This document shows positions 1-8,215 of a DNA stretch of 64,000 nucleotides, one piece after another. The notes beneath the pieces are model-generated. The model ran no database searches. It was not told the origin of the DNA and worked only from the letters and a program-made list of their open reading frames with translations. The stretch covers positions 46,471 through 110,470 of the forward strand of contig JAEYPS010000012.1 in the NCBI GenBank assembly GCA_023410475.1, in the 5' to 3' direction. Positions within the stretch are counted from its first letter, which is position 1, and each line of letters starts with the position of its first letter. This stretch comes from Bacillota bacterium (GTDB lineage Bacteria; Bacillota; Clostridia; Christensenellales; SZUA-584). Made by a program: the position numbers and the translations under genes.

Positions 1-125
1 AAGGTTCTTATCCGGCGTTTGAATACCTGTCTATGGGCATGTCAGGCGACTTTGAAGCGGCAATTGAGGAAGGTTCGAATATGGTTAGGATTGGTACGGC
101 CGTATTTGGAGCGAGGTCAAACTAA
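1..125 (+). CDS. YggS/PLPBP-family pyridoxal phosphate protein (3' end only)
   Basis: Only the last 40 or so codons are inside the window, open from the left edge to the TAA at 123-125. The visible tail contains LSMGMSGDF, then EAAIEEGS and MVRIGTAVFG, which is the C-terminal signature of the YggS/YlmE/PROSC family of PLP-binding proteins involved in PLP homeostasis. The SGDF-EAAIE-G-RIG motif is the part of the fold that contacts the cofactor phosphate. It sits 20 bases before sepF, the ylmE-sepF order known from Bacillota, so the two probably share a transcript. The family assignment is firm; nothing can be said about the missing N-terminal part. Confidence 0.88.
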   Translation, partial: GSYPAFEYLSMGMSGDFEAAIEEGSNMVRIGTAVFGARSN

Positions 126-145
126 ATTTTTAGGGGGTTTACAAC

Positions 146-610
146 ATGGCGAGAGGTATCTTTAACCGTATTCTGGATGCGGTCGGCCTCGAAGAGGAAG
201 AGTACCAAGAAGATGAGATGATGATGGACGAGGAAGAGAATTTCTACGAAGATGAGTATGAGGAAGAGGAGCAAAGACTTCCGAAAAGAAAGCAGGGAAA
301 AGTTGTAGGGCTGCCAAATCCCGCGAACAAGATGCGGATGCTCGTTTTCCAGCCTTCGAGTTACGAAGAAGCGGAATGCATTATCGACAACTTAAAGGCC
401 AGAAAGCCGGTTATTATGAATCTTGACGAGCTTGAGATAGAGCTCGGGCAGAGGATACTCGACTTTGTCGGCGGAGCGGTATACTCGCTTAACGGCGATA
501 TCAAGAAGGTAGCGAGAAGCATATTCGTAGTTGCTCCTTCCAACGTCGATGTTTCCCAGAACATAGCCGAACGCAGCGGCAGGGAAGGCTATAGACGTTT
601 TACCGATTAA
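146..610 (+). CDS. sepF: Cell division protein SepF
   Basis: 154 residues, the usual SepF length. SepF polymerises and tethers the FtsZ ring to the membrane. The N-terminus (MARGIFNRIL) matches the amphipathic membrane-binding helix. Residues about 15-50 form a very acidic, glutamate-rich linker, and about 60-150 form the SepF core (DUF552), recognisable from the segments FQPSSYEEAE, IIDNLKARKPVIMNL and RILDFVGGAVY. A G-rich ribosome binding site lies at about 131-136. It follows a YggS-type gene and precedes divIVA, the division-cluster order seen in Bacillota. Confidence 0.95.
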   Translation: MARGIFNRILDAVGLEEEEYQEDEMMMDEEENFYEDEYEEEEQRLPKRKQGKVVGLPNPANKMRMLVFQPSSYEEAECIIDNLKARKPVIMNLDELEIELGQRILDFVGGAVYSLNGDIKKVARSIFVVAPSNVDVSQNIAERSGREGYRRFTD

Positions 611-749
611 CGCCCGGAACTTGTAGGGTTTGGGTTTGATTTGCGCTTAGCATGCCCCGCTGTGACGGGGCATGCGGCGTATAGTTTATATGCCAGCGGA
701 GATATTAAGACCGTATCGTTTATCTTCCGCCGGGGAAAGGGGAATCACC

Positions 750-1673
750 GTGTCTTTAACAGTAAAGGATATATTGGAGAAGACGTTTAATAGATCTTTC
801 AGAGGTTACGACGAAAACGAGGTAGATAAGTTCTTAGATCAGATAATCGACGAACTCAAGGCGCTGCAAAACGACAACGCCGCTTTGAAAGAGGCGCTTG
901 ACGCGGAAGCCGAGCGCGCGAGAAAGATAAAGGATACCGAAGAGACGATAATGCACACGCTGGTAACGGCGCAGAAAAGCGCCGAGCGCATTTTAAGCGA
1001 AGCAGCGCGAAAAGCCGAGCTCATAATAGACAATGCGCAAACGACCGCGAAACGTCGGTCTGAACAGACAACAAGAGATCTTAAAGAGGCGCAGAGCAAG
1101 CTCGAAGAGGTGAAACAAAGCGCGAGGGGCTTTGCAAGCAGCTTTGCAGAGATGATCAACAAAGAGGCTGCTTCCTTCGAAAAGATCTATCGCGGATATT
1201 TCGGCGATATGGACAGCGGAATCAGCCTTAAGGCGCTCGAAAAGATAGACGAAGACATAGCGAAGAGCCTTACAGGCATGTCTTCTGAAGAAGAGCCTTC
1301 CAAGCTCGAAAAGCCTGAGCCCGAAAAGCCTGAGCCTGAAAAGCCTGAGCCCGAAAAAACAAAGCCAAAAAAAGCAAAGGCTGTCGTTTCCGAGGATAAT
1401 GAGCCGGATAGCCTGCTGGAATTTACCGAGATAAACAAGGCGCTTAGTGAGATAGAAAACGGCGGCGAAGACGTTCTGCAGGACAGCTACGAAGAGGTGC
1501 CCAAGGAAACCGCGGGCGCAAAGGACAAACCCAAACCGGCAGGATTCGAGCCTAAATATGATGATTATTCGTGGCTTTACGGCAGTGACGATAGTGACGA
1601 CGCCGGTGTTTCGTTCAAGGATCCCAAAGAAAAAGAGGAGCTTGAGTCGCTAATAGACGATATAATTGAGTAA
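750..1673 (+). CDS. divIVA: DivIVA-family cell division / polarity protein
   Basis: 307 residues from the GTG at 750, chosen because an AAAGGGGA ribosome binding site sits at 736-743 and because the DivIVA start (SLTVKDILEKTF) follows at once; an in-frame ATG at 672 would add 26 unrelated residues. The N-terminal membrane-binding domain carries the conserved FRGYDENEVDKFLD segment. Residues about 30-170 are a long coiled coil. A proline-lysine-glutamate linker made of three perfect EKPEP repeats follows, then an acidic tail with a YDDYSWLYG segment. DivIVA binds negatively curved membrane at septa and poles and recruits partners. The tail is longer than in Bacillus DivIVA (about 164 residues), as in many Clostridia. 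Confidence 0.93.
   Translation: MSLTVKDILEKTFNRSFRGYDENEVDKFLDQIIDELKALQNDNAALKEALDAEAERARKIKDTEETIMHTLVTAQKSAERILSEAARKAELIIDNAQTTAKRRSEQTTRDLKEAQSKLEEVKQSARGFASSFAEMINKEAASFEKIYRGYFGDMDSGISLKALEKIDEDIAKSLTGMSSEEEPSKLEKPEPEKPEPEKPEPEKTKPKKAKAVVSEDNEPDSLLEFTEINKALSEIENGGEDVLQDSYEEVPKETAGAKDKPKPAGFEPKYDDYSWLYGSDDSDDAGVSFKDPKEKEELESLIDDIIE
1308..1367 (+). repeat. 15-base in-frame tandem repeat in divIVA (EKPEP x3 plus a degenerate fourth)
   Basis: Units at 1308-1322, 1323-1337 and 1338-1352 differ only at a third-codon C/T, followed by a degenerate unit at 1353-1367. Each encodes Glu-Lys-Pro-Glu-Pro. It forms an extended linker between the coiled coil and the acidic tail. Such repeats vary in copy number by slippage without changing frame. 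Confidence 0.85.
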
Positions 1674-1800
1674 AGCGAAAAAACTTTTACTTGCAGATAT
1701 CAACAGGGCAAAAGTATAAACACTGCTTACTCCGGCTGCCCATTATGGGTGTTTTTGTTGTATCCGGCTAGCATGTAAGCAATTGCTATACAACATTCTC

Positions 1801-1820
1801 CCGGCAGACCGCCGGTTTTT
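1801..1820 (+). terminator. Intrinsic terminator after divIVA
   Basis: Five-base GC stem (CCGGC at 1801-1805, GCCGG at 1811-1815) followed directly by five T. It is short but well placed between divIVA and the next promoter. Confidence 0.55.
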
Positions 1821-1899
1821 CGCAACAGACATAATCACTAACGTTTTAGGCCAGTCATAGTTACTTGCTTTTTATCATGCGGCTTAATAGATTGTAGGT

Positions 1900-1927
1900 T
1901 TGAAAAAAGCGCGCAATTTGCTATAAT
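1900..1927 (+). promoter_or_regulatory. Sigma-A-type promoter for the glycosyltransferase operon
   Basis: TTGAAA at 1900-1905 and a perfect TATAAT at 1922-1927, 16 bases apart, about 45 bases upstream of the ATG at 1971. Confidence 0.65.
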
Positions 1928-1970
1928 GTATCTTTGGAGCGCGGTAAGCGTATCAACGGAGGCTTTCCAT

Positions 1971-3152
1971 ATGAGTATTACTATCGGACAGTTTAATGAG
2001 TCCTTCCCGCCTATAGTTGACGGCGTTGCGAATGTTGTTATGAATTATGCGTTTTGGTTGAATAAGAAATACGGCAAGAGCTATGTGATAACGCCCAAGC
2101 ACCCTGAAGCGTTGGACGATTATGGTTTTGAGGTGCTGCGCTACTCATCGATGAAGGTGCCCACAAGAAGCGAATACCGTTTCGGGCTTCCAAAGATGGA
2201 CGGAGTGTTCTGGAAAGAACTCAAAAAGGTGCCATTCGATATAGTCCACGCGCACTGCCCTTTCGGTTCGGGGTTCGCGGCAAAAAGCATTGCTAAAAAG
2301 AGGGGCATACCATTTGTGGCTACATTTCATTCAAAGTTCAGAGATGACTTTAAAGGGATGCTCAAGTCTGACATGCTGGTCGAAAGCATGCTTTTAAAAG
2401 TCGCGGCGTTTTATGAATCAGCCGATGAGGTATGGGTGGTAAACGAATCGTCCGTTGAGGAGCTCAGAGAGTACGGATTCCGAGGGGGCGTATATATCAT
2501 GGAAAACGGCTGCGATATAGAAGTCAGATACAGGTCTGACGAAGCCCTGAAAGAGATAAACAATGCGTTCAATCTCGACCCTGATATTCCTTTGTTTATG
2601 TATATAGGCCAGCACGTATGGCAGAAGAACCTTAAAATGGTTATTGAAGCGCTCAAGATACTCAGCGACAAAGGCTGTAAGTATCAGATGCTATTCATCG
2701 GTGACGGGCCGAGACGTTCTGATATGCAGCGTATGATAGCAGAGCACGGACTGAGCGATCATGTCAGATTCGCGGGCAGGATACACGACAGGGACATGAT
2801 AGCGAAGATATACTTGAGGAGCAGCGCGATGCTGTTCCCCTCGCTCTACGATACGTCATCTCTCGTCCCGAGGGAGGCGGCAGCGTGCGGATGCCCCTCG
2901 GTGCTGGTAAAGGGGTCGAGCACCGCTGAAGGAATGACGGATGACAACGGGTTTCTTATTGAGAATAAAGCTGCGTCACTTGCCGAAACTGCCGAGTTTA
3001 TCATAAACAACCCGGACAAAGCAAAGTATGTGGGTGAAAGCGCGAGGTCTACTATATTTCGAAGCTGGGAAGACGCCGTTTCTGTAGCGTATGAGCGGTA
3101 TCTGTACCTTATCGATTTAAAAAAGTCAATTATCGAGCGGCAGGCTGAATAA
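1971..3152 (+). CDS. Glycosyltransferase family 4 (GT-B fold)
   Basis: 393 residues from the ATG at 1971, which has a GGAGG ribosome binding site about 7 bases upstream; an in-frame start at 1926 lacks one. The N-terminal half has the GT4 acceptor-side pattern (NESFPPIVDGVANVV, then HAHCPFGSGF and FVATFHSKF). The C-terminal half has the nucleotide-sugar domain (MYIGQHVWQKNL, FIGDGPRRSDM, HVRFAGRI) and the E-x7-E motif near PSLYDTSSLVPREAAACGCP. It looks most like the MgtA/PimB group, which glycosylate lipid or polyprenyl acceptors at the membrane. It is followed 14 bases later by UDP-galactopyranose mutase, which suggests a role in a surface glycolipid or glycan. Exact donor and acceptor cannot be read from sequence. 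Confidence 0.88.
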   Translation: MSITIGQFNESFPPIVDGVANVVMNYAFWLNKKYGKSYVITPKHPEALDDYGFEVLRYSSMKVPTRSEYRFGLPKMDGVFWKELKKVPFDIVHAHCPFGSGFAAKSIAKKRGIPFVATFHSKFRDDFKGMLKSDMLVESMLLKVAAFYESADEVWVVNESSVEELREYGFRGGVYIMENGCDIEVRYRSDEALKEINNAFNLDPDIPLFMYIGQHVWQKNLKMVIEALKILSDKGCKYQMLFIGDGPRRSDMQRMIAEHGLSDHVRFAGRIHDRDMIAKIYLRSSAMLFPSLYDTSSLVPREAAACGCPSVLVKGSSTAEGMTDDNGFLIENKAASLAETAEFIINNPDKAKYVGESARSTIFRSWEDAVSVAYERYLYLIDLKKSIIERQAE

Positions 3153-3166
3153 AGCGAGGTAAGAGT

Positions 3167-4258
3167 TTGTATTTTAAATATGTAGTGGTCGGGGCGGGGA
3201 TATCGGGGCTTACTATAGCCGAGAGGATCGCGTCCGTTCATAAAGAAAAAGTTCTGGTAATAGAAAAGCGGCCTCATATAGGCGGTAACTGCTATGACTT
3301 TTACAATGACGACGGTATATTGATACACAAATACGGGCCGCATATCTTTCATACTTCAAGGAAAGACGTTTTTGATTACCTGTCGCAGTTCACCAAATGG
3401 AATCTTTATCATCACAGAGTGCTTGCGTTCGTGGACGGTGCTTACTTGCCGCTGCCCATATGCGCCCGCACTATAAATATGCTCTATAACAAAAACCTTT
3501 CAACCGACGAAGTAAAGGGCTTTCTTGAAAGCGCTGCCGACCCGGCCAGGGAAATCAGATCAAGCGAAGACGTGGTGATAAGCCAGGCGGGAGAATATAT
3601 TTACGAGAAGTTCTTTAAGCACTATACGAAAAAGCAGTGGGACATGGACGCGAGCGAGCTCGACCCTTACGTTATCTCCCGGGTGCCGGTGCGCTTTTCT
3701 ATAGACGAGAGGTACTTCACGGACCGGTATCAGGGAATGCCGTCTTATGGATATAGCCGGATGTTTGAGAATATGGTTAAGGACACGCGCATAAAGATAC
3801 TGCTGAATACAGATTATAAAGAAGTTATAAAGGATATCAATTACGGGCTGCTTATATATACCGGGCAGATAGACGAGTATTTTAACTGTGATTTGGGAGC
3901 GCTTAAGTACAGGAGCCTGAACTTTGTTTTTGAGACGAAGGGCACCGAAAGCTTTCAGGACGTCGCGGTCGTCAATTACCCTAACGACTACGATTTTACG
4001 AGAATAACGGAGTATAAGAAGCTTACGGGACAGAAACACTCAAAGACGACCATATCGATGGAATACCCGACATGGGATGCAGAGCCCTGCTATCCGGTGC
4101 CCGCCGACGAGCAGAAAAAGCTCTATGAAAAATACAGAGAAAGAGCCGCGGCAGAGAAAAATACGCTGTTTTTAGGGAGGCTTGCTTCGTATAAATACTG
4201 CAATATGGACGAGGCGGCGGGAGCCGCGCTGAGCCTCTTCAACGACGCTATAGAATAG
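3167..4258 (+). CDS. glf: UDP-galactopyranose mutase
   Basis: 363 residues, normal for bacterial Glf, starting at TTG 3167 behind GAGGTAAG. This FAD enzyme interconverts UDP-galactopyranose and UDP-galactofuranose in the cytoplasm. The N-terminus has the dinucleotide motif VGAGISGLTIAERIA, followed by the family signature IEKRPHIGGNC and HKYGPHIFHTS. The substrate-binding region (YTKKQWDMDASEL, then SRVPVRFSIDERYFTDRYQG) and the C-terminal FAD contact (FLGRLASYKYCNMD) are intact. Pairing with a GT4 enzyme upstream and a flippase-like membrane protein downstream suggests galactofuranose goes into a surface polymer. It is of interest that a YtfQRT-YjfF-like transporter, whose E. coli counterpart takes up galactofuranose, lies at the far end of the window. 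Confidence 0.95.
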   Translation: MYFKYVVVGAGISGLTIAERIASVHKEKVLVIEKRPHIGGNCYDFYNDDGILIHKYGPHIFHTSRKDVFDYLSQFTKWNLYHHRVLAFVDGAYLPLPICARTINMLYNKNLSTDEVKGFLESAADPAREIRSSEDVVISQAGEYIYEKFFKHYTKKQWDMDASELDPYVISRVPVRFSIDERYFTDRYQGMPSYGYSRMFENMVKDTRIKILLNTDYKEVIKDINYGLLIYTGQIDEYFNCDLGALKYRSLNFVFETKGTESFQDVAVVNYPNDYDFTRITEYKKLTGQKHSKTTISMEYPTWDAEPCYPVPADEQKKLYEKYRERAAAEKNTLFLGRLASYKYCNMDEAAGAALSLFNDAIE

Positions 4259-4264
4259 TCGCTG

Positions 4265-4293
4265 TTGATTTATGACGAAATTTCTGGTATTAT
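4265..4293 (+). promoter_or_regulatory. Candidate sigma-A promoter before the flippase-like gene
   Basis: TTGATT at 4265-4270 and TATTAT at 4288-4293 with exactly 17 bases between, 29 bases before the ATG at 4322. Confidence 0.5.
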
Positions 4294-4321
4294 CTTTCTC
4301 GGTATCTAATTTGGAGGGCTG

Positions 4322-5374
4322 ATGAAAAAAAGATCCCTGTTAAGTTTTATATATATAGGCGTAACCATAATCGTAATTCTGTTGATTCTTTTATTCGGAT
4401 CCAGCCCGCTCGAAGACATAGGAGAGGCTCTTCGGGGTTTCAATATATGGTGGCTTCTTGCGTGCATAGGTGCGTTGCTTCTCTACTGGCTTATGGACGG
4501 TCTGCTGCTTCACGATATTACGGCTTATATGTACAAGAGGGAGCCGCTTCTTCAATCCATAAAAATAGGCCTTATCGGATTATATTACTGCGCGCTCACG
4601 CCCTCGTCCACCGGCGGCCAGCCCATGCAGGTCGTATACATGAAGCGCAACAAAGTGCCGGTGGGTACGGCGACGTGTATTGTCTGTATCAAATTTGTGG
4701 TTTACGAGCTGTCGCTTTGTACGATATACATTGCCGCGATGCTGGTTCGCGGAGCTGACTATTACAACAATCATAATCAGGCGTTCTGGCTTGCGGCGCT
4801 CGGTTTCGCGGTAAACCTTGTCGCAGTGTTTTTTATAATACTTACTATAGTAAACAAAAAGCTCGTGCTCAAAGCGGGAAGCTGGATAATACGCGTATTG
4901 GGCAGGATAAAGATAATAAAGAAGAAAGAAAATACGCTTGAGGGTTTCGAGAAGACGATAGACGACTATCATACCGCCGCGTCTTACATTTCAAGGTACA
5001 AGCTTCGCGCGCTGGGCTCGTATTTGATTTCCGTGCTCAACCTAGCGTTTTTATTCGTTATACCATATCTGATATATCTGTCGTTTGGGCGTCCCAACGG
5101 ATACATGCTTTTTGACGTTTTCATTATGGGGGCGTTCCTGTTCCTCGCCGTATCGTTTGTTCCTCTTCCGGGAGCAGTCGGCGCGTCCGAGGGTGGTTTC
5201 ATGCTGTTCTTCGGGCCGTTTTTCGGAGCGGGCACGGTTATCGCTATGCTGATATGGAGATTCCTGACTTACTACTTGATGCTGATTATAGGCAGCGTTC
5301 TCGTAGTGTTTGACGAGGTGTTTTCTATACGCAAGGCAAAAAAACAAACCAGGCTCGAAGGAGCAAACAAATAA
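4322..5374 (+). CDS. Lysylphosphatidylglycerol synthase TM-region / UPF0104 flippase-like membrane protein
   Basis: 350 residues behind a GGAGGG ribosome binding site. At least seven hydrophobic segments are visible, the first at residues 7-25. It carries the family motifs ALTPSSTGGQPMQ around residue 100 and FVPLPGAVGASEGGF near residue 285, which define the pfam03706 family that includes the flippase domain of MprF and glycan-associated YbhN proteins. There is no soluble MprF synthase domain, so it is not a full-length aminoacyl-lipid synthase. From the neighbours (a glycosyltransferase and Glf) it may move a glycolipid across the membrane; this is inference. Confidence 0.85.
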   Translation: MKKRSLLSFIYIGVTIIVILLILLFGSSPLEDIGEALRGFNIWWLLACIGALLLYWLMDGLLLHDITAYMYKREPLLQSIKIGLIGLYYCALTPSSTGGQPMQVVYMKRNKVPVGTATCIVCIKFVVYELSLCTIYIAAMLVRGADYYNNHNQAFWLAALGFAVNLVAVFFIILTIVNKKLVLKAGSWIIRVLGRIKIIKKKENTLEGFEKTIDDYHTAASYISRYKLRALGSYLISVLNLAFLFVIPYLIYLSFGRPNGYMLFDVFIMGAFLFLAVSFVPLPGAVGASEGGFMLFFGPFFGAGTVIAMLIWRFLTYYLMLIIGSVLVVFDEVFSIRKAKKQTRLEGANK

Positions 5375-5390
5375 ACTTATTGTCCTGTCC

Positions 5391-5412
5391 GGCCTGCCTA
5401 AGGCCTTTTTTT
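5391..5412 (+). terminator. Intrinsic terminator
   Basis: GGCCT (5391-5395) and AGGCC (5401-5405) form a short stem followed by seven T at 5406-5412, closing the operon that ends at 5374. Confidence 0.65.
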
Positions 5413-5543
5413 ATTTCCAAATACTTTAACCATTATTACTGGTTTGCCAGGTTATAAAATCAAATCATTACAGCCGGAATAATATCGGTAATGACCGCGT
5501 ACGTTTTGAGGTAACTTAAAATCCGTTGCCGGAGGTTTTACTG

Positions 5544-6542
5544 ATGGAGCCCGTGCTCATCGCGGTCATCTCTTTGGTGTGCGCGTCTATCTTTGTCAAC
5601 GGGTGGACGGACGCCCCGAACGCGATAACGACTGTTGTTTCTACAAGAGTGCTCTCGCCAAAAGTGGCCATAGCCCTTGCCGCAGTATTCAATCTTTTAG
5701 GCGTTTTGTTTATGGGAACCGCCGTCGCGGAAACGATAGGAAATATCATAACGCTCACTCCCGGCAGGGACGCTCTCTTAACGCTCGCCGCGGCGCAGGT
5801 TTCGATAGTAGCGTGGGCGGTTGGCGCATGGAAGTTCGGGATACCGACGAGCGAAAGCCACGCGCTGGTCGCCGGTCTCAGCGGGGCAGCGCTGGCAGGT
5901 GGAGGGCTGTCGTCTATAAGCTGGGCAGAGTGGCAGAAGGTCTTGCTAGGGCTAGCAATATCGTCCGTTATGGGATTCGGCTCCGGATGGCTTGTGACCT
6001 CAATTGTAGCAAAAGTATTCGGGAATATGAAAAAGAGAGCCGCAAACAGGCTGTTTTCCACAGGGCAGGTCGTTTCTGCCTCCGCGATGGCGTTCAGCCA
6101 CGGGGCCCAGGACGGTCAGAAGTTTATGGGCGTTCTTGCCTTCGCCCTGATGCTGGGAGGCAGAATGAAGGCAGAAGGTGAGTTTGCAGTGCCCGTTTGG
6201 ATAATGGTTTTCTGCTCGCTGCTCATGGCTCTGGGAACATCCGTCGGAGGGCGCCGTATAATAAAGACTATGGGCATGGATATGGTGAAGATAGAAAAAT
6301 ATCAGGGATTCTCAGCGGAAATAGGCGCGTCCGTATGCATGATAGGCGCTACGGTATTCGGCATTCCGCTGAGCACGACGAATACGAAAGGAACTGCCAT
6401 TATGGGCGCGGCGGCGGCCAGGCGCGTTTCCAACGTAAACTGGACAGTCGTTAAGGACATGTTTACGGCATGGATACTGACATTCCCGTGCTGCGCGCTT
6501 ATAGGGTATTTCACCGCGCTGCTGCTGCGCGCGATTTTCTAA
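5544..6542 (+). CDS. pit: Inorganic phosphate transporter, PiT family
   Basis: 332 residues from the ATG at 5544, with GGAGG at 5531-5535; an in-frame TTG at 5526 lies upstream of that site and is rejected. PiT proteins import phosphate (often as a metal-phosphate complex) using the ion gradient. The two inverted PHO4 repeats are both visible: NGWTDAPNAITTVVSTR near residue 20, and SHGAQDGQKFMGVLAFAL near residue 190. GIPTSESHALVAGLSGA and GIPLSTTNTKGTAIMGA are the matching loop motifs. Ten or so membrane segments are expected. The next gene encodes the DUF47 PhoU-like partner. Confidence 0.94.
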   Translation: MEPVLIAVISLVCASIFVNGWTDAPNAITTVVSTRVLSPKVAIALAAVFNLLGVLFMGTAVAETIGNIITLTPGRDALLTLAAAQVSIVAWAVGAWKFGIPTSESHALVAGLSGAALAGGGLSSISWAEWQKVLLGLAISSVMGFGSGWLVTSIVAKVFGNMKKRAANRLFSTGQVVSASAMAFSHGAQDGQKFMGVLAFALMLGGRMKAEGEFAVPVWIMVFCSLLMALGTSVGGRRIIKTMGMDMVKIEKYQGFSAEIGASVCMIGATVFGIPLSTTNTKGTAIMGAAAARRVSNVNWTVVKDMFTAWILTFPCCALIGYFTALLLRAIF

Positions 6543-6560
6543 AGGAGACGAAGAGCAGAC

Positions 6561-7175
6561 ATGTCCGCGGCAAAGATGAAAATCGATTACATAGACATGC
6601 TCACTAAAAGCGCTCAATACGCTTCAAAGGCCGCCGGTATTCTGAAGGATATGTTTGACAGCGGTTTACTGCTCGAAGCCAAAAAAGCGGCTGTTAAAAA
6701 AGTTGGTCAGGATGCGCATAGTCATATGCTTTTTCTTTGCGGCCGTCTATGCAGCGCCTTTATTACTCCGATAGACAGGGACGATATATACAGCATAGCA
6801 AGCGAAACGGTACGCATAACCCGAAGCATTGACTGCGTAGCTGACCGTATATGGGCGCTGCGCGTGTCGGGTGTTACACCTTATATGAAGGCTATGGCCG
6901 ACTGTATTGTAAAGGCCTGCGGAAAACTGACCGCAATGATTTCGAAGATAAGAGTTAAGACCGGGAAAGGCAATGAGTTTATGCCGGAGATAAACCGTAT
7001 AGCACAAGCGGGCCGAAGCTGCCATAACGAAGCGTTAAAGGAGCTGTTTAAAAACGAAAAAGACGCGATTGTGCTTATAAAGATAAACGAGGTCTACACA
7101 GAGCTCAGAAACGCTCTTGAAAATTGTTTGGATGCAGCCGAGCGCGTGTATGGCGTAATAATAACTAAAACTTAA
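6561..7175 (+). CDS. DUF47 (PhoU-like) phosphate transport regulator
   Basis: 204 residues, all-helical and lysine-rich, 18 bases after pit. Length and composition fit the DUF47/PhoU_div family, which is nearly always encoded next to a PiT transporter and is thought to control it. The recognisable piece is the helix ITRSIDCVADRIWALRVSG around residue 80-100, which carries the family D-x-x-AD pattern. A role as cytoplasmic regulator of the upstream transporter is inferred from this pairing. Confidence 0.85.
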   Translation: MSAAKMKIDYIDMLTKSAQYASKAAGILKDMFDSGLLLEAKKAAVKKVGQDAHSHMLFLCGRLCSAFITPIDRDDIYSIASETVRITRSIDCVADRIWALRVSGVTPYMKAMADCIVKACGKLTAMISKIRVKTGKGNEFMPEINRIAQAGRSCHNEALKELFKNEKDAIVLIKINEVYTELRNALENCLDAAERVYGVIITKT

Positions 7176-7335
7176 AGCTTTGAGCCACCATACGCATACA
7201 GCACAAAAATGAAATTCTTAAGATTCAAAATTAAATGCTTTTCGCAGTAGTTTGCTTCATAAGTATAGAAAAGACCGATAAAGCGGCGGACAAAGATAGT
7301 TTAGGATTTATCAGGGATGATATCGGAGGAGTTCT

Positions 7336-8031
7336 ATGTTTGAAATCATCAGCATTATCAAGGATTTGCTTTTTTTTGCGGGGTATCTTTCATCCGGCAA
7401 AACGTTCCCGAAACCGCTGACGAAGGAGGAAGAGGCGGAATGCCTCAATAAGTGCGCAAAGGGAGACGAAGAGGCAAAGAGCAGACTGGTAGAGCATAAT
7501 CTGAGACTTGTTGCGCATATAGTAAAAAAATACCAAAACACTTCTCTTTCCAGCGACGACCTTATTTCAATTGGCACTATCGGGCTTATCAAAGCTGTAA
7601 ACTCGTTTCTGCCCAAAAAGGGGACGCAGCTTGCGACGTACGCAGCAAAATGCATTGAAAACGAGGTGCTTATGGCGCTGCGCTCAAGCAAGAAGGCAAG
7701 GTGTGAGGTGTCGCTGAGCGATCCTATCGGCATCGATAAAGAAGGCAACGAGATCTCGCTGATAGACATACTGGGCACGAGAGAAGACCTTGTCTCAGAG
7801 CAGGCGGAGCTTAGGATACAGACAAAGAAGCTCTACGGATTGCTCGGGAAATGCCTCACAAGAAGGGAAAAGGCGGTGATCGAAATGCGCTATGGCCTGG
7901 GCGGGCTGCGCCCGCAGACTCAGCGGGAGATCGCGAAAAAGACCGGCATATCGCGCTCGTATGTTTCAAGGATCGAAAGCAAAGCGATAGCGAAGCTCGC
8001 GGAAGAGCTTGCCAAGAACGCCGGACTTTAG
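7336..8031 (+). CDS. sigK: RNA polymerase sporulation sigma factor SigK (intact)
   Basis: 231 residues with GGAGGA at 7325-7330. SigK directs late mother-cell transcription (coat, cortex lysis). A hydrophobic pro-sequence of about 20 residues (IKDLLFFAGYL) precedes the core. Region 2 is textbook: LVEHNLRLVAHIVKKYQN, DDLISIGTIGLIKAV, and LATYAAKCIENEVLM. DPIGIDKEGNEISLIDILG is a SigK/SigE-specific linker, and region 4 ends with the helix-turn-helix TQREIAKKTGISRSYVSRIE. The gene is continuous, with no skin element splitting it as in B. subtilis and C. difficile. The pro-sequence suggests proteolytic activation. Confidence 0.93.
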   Translation: MFEIISIIKDLLFFAGYLSSGKTFPKPLTKEEEAECLNKCAKGDEEAKSRLVEHNLRLVAHIVKKYQNTSLSSDDLISIGTIGLIKAVNSFLPKKGTQLATYAAKCIENEVLMALRSSKKARCEVSLSDPIGIDKEGNEISLIDILGTREDLVSEQAELRIQTKKLYGLLGKCLTRREKAVIEMRYGLGGLRPQTQREIAKKTGISRSYVSRIESKAIAKLAEELAKNAGL

Positions 8032-8094
8032 TTTTACGAAAGATTGGTTTTAACCCGATGGAAATAATTAATAGCTGTTTGTTTTTTAAACGCA

Positions 8095-8123
8095 TTGCTT
8101 TTGTAATACTTATGTAATAAAAT
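8095..8123 (+). promoter_or_regulatory. Candidate sigma-A promoter
   Basis: TTGCTT at 8095-8100 and TAAAAT at 8118-8123, 17 bases apart, in an A+T-rich gap between sigK and the gene at 8216. Confidence 0.45.
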
Positions 8124-8215
8124 TTAAATATAAATATACTGTAACCGAAATGGCCTGACTGAAATAATATTATTTGAGTCAGATCGCAGTATAACACGTG
8201 GTCAAAGGATTTATA

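Noticed and set aside
1187..1438. Gly/Ser/Phe-rich minus-strand frame opposite divIVA
   Set aside because: It is the complement of the EKPEP repeats and coiled coil of divIVA.
7235..7420. 61-codon frame between the DUF47 gene and sigK
   Set aside because: Overlaps the start of sigK and has no ribosome binding site.
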